From a virus, in the IMG/VR virus record IMGVR_UViG_3300010354_000094, positions 1-60,714 of that record: a stretch of 60,714 nucleotides of DNA. One strand, given 5' to 3'. Made by a program: the position numbers and the translations under genes. Shown in pieces: positions 60,422 to 60,714 of this stretch (positions within the stretch are counted from its first letter, which is position 1; every line of letters starts with the position of its first letter). Under the pieces are notes generated by a model, which saw only the letters and a list, made by a program, of their open reading frames with translations, was not told where the DNA came from and did no database searches.

Positions 60422-60714
60422 TTTTTAAGTTTTTCGTTAAGTAGCGTAGTAAGTCTAAGTTGATACCAATCTGTGCTTTCCATTTTAACACAGTTGTCTA
60501 CAGTACGTCCACCTTTCTTTTTAGTGCCCATACGCTTATAGCCTTTCCAGCAGGCTTTACCGTCCACACCTTTTTGTTTTTCTTCCTCCAGACCACGCTC
60601 ACCCTGACGCATACTATAATCAGTATAATCAAAATCGTCATCTTGGTCTATATGAAAGAATCTATCATATGCCATACCGAATGCTCGTCTAAATAGTTTA
60701 GGATTGGCTTTCAC
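60418..60714 (-). CDS. Hypothetical protein, possibly truncated by the window edge
   Basis: 98 residues visible, beginning at a GTG codon at the last base or continuing beyond the window. It contains KACWKGYKRMGTKKKGGRTV (53-72) followed by DNCV, a motif (CWKGY...KKKGGRxVxNC) seen in several unrelated marine phage proteins. The C-terminus is helical and basic (YQLRLTTLLNEKLKK). Function unknown. Confidence 0.5.
   Translation of the reverse strand: MKANPKLFRRAFGMAYDRFFHIDQDDDFDYTDYSMRQGERGLEEEKQKGVDGKACWKGYKRMGTKKKGGRTVDNCVKMESTDWYQLRLTTLLNEKLKK

Overview
The window is about 60.7 kb of an AT-rich, tightly packed genome of a T4-like contractile-tailed phage. The evidence is homologues of T4 gp43, gp45, gp46, gp47, gp55, RNase H, gp53, gp25 and gp6, with Td and dihydrofolate reductase, T4-style late promoter elements (nnTAAATA), and many 1-8 nt gene overlaps. 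The sequence style (large gp6, a giant baseplate ORF, collagen-like and GQLW-type fibre proteins, an Hc1-like histone, deazaguanine genes) points to a marine T4-like myovirus of the kind that infects pelagic alphaproteobacteria or cyanobacteria. The host cannot be fixed from this window: no photosynthesis genes or tRNAs were seen.

Layout. (1) 1-4965, minus strand: a non-coding edge (1-276), a GIY-YIG nuclease, an Hc1-like histone, an AT-hook protein, the gp46/gp47 recombination nuclease and the late sigma factor gp55. (2) 5039-5055: a short inverted pair of late promoter elements that divides the leftward block from the rightward structural block. (3) 5074-38317, plus strand: baseplate and tail genes, namely a tube-cap-like protein, gp53, a hub protein that looks split by a frameshift, a gp5-like spike with a lytic domain, gp25, gp6, a 4439-residue giant, a collagen-like protein, a subtilase with a YHYH domain, and four paralogous fibre genes. 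(4) 38314-60714, minus strand: nucleotide metabolism and replication, with td, frd, a VWA metallopeptidase-like gene and MoxR AAA+ pair, rnh, queE, mazG-like, GMP reductase, a phosphoribosyltransferase, folE, a sugar-nucleotide dehydrogenase, a glycosyltransferase, a queD-like gene, a dpdA-like transglycosylase, clamp gp45 and DNA polymerase gp43.

How it fits together. Seven minus-strand promoters match host sigma-70 (TTGACA-like, 17-18 bp, TATAAT-like) and would drive early replication and metabolism genes. The plus-strand block carries gp55-type late elements. folE, a queD-like gene, queE and a dpdA-like gene form most of a pathway for making a 7-deazaguanine and inserting it into DNA. GMP reductase, a purine-type phosphoribosyltransferase, MazG, Td and DHFR would reshape the nucleotide pool alongside. 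queC is not in the window.

Most notable: two tandem hairpins with identical 8-nt loops directly before the polymerase ribosome-binding site (a likely autogenous operator), the deazaguanine cluster with its neighbouring glycosyltransferase and unknown genes, the giant beta-propeller baseplate protein, the virion-region subtilase, and the MoxR-VWA pair with its own terminator and promoters.
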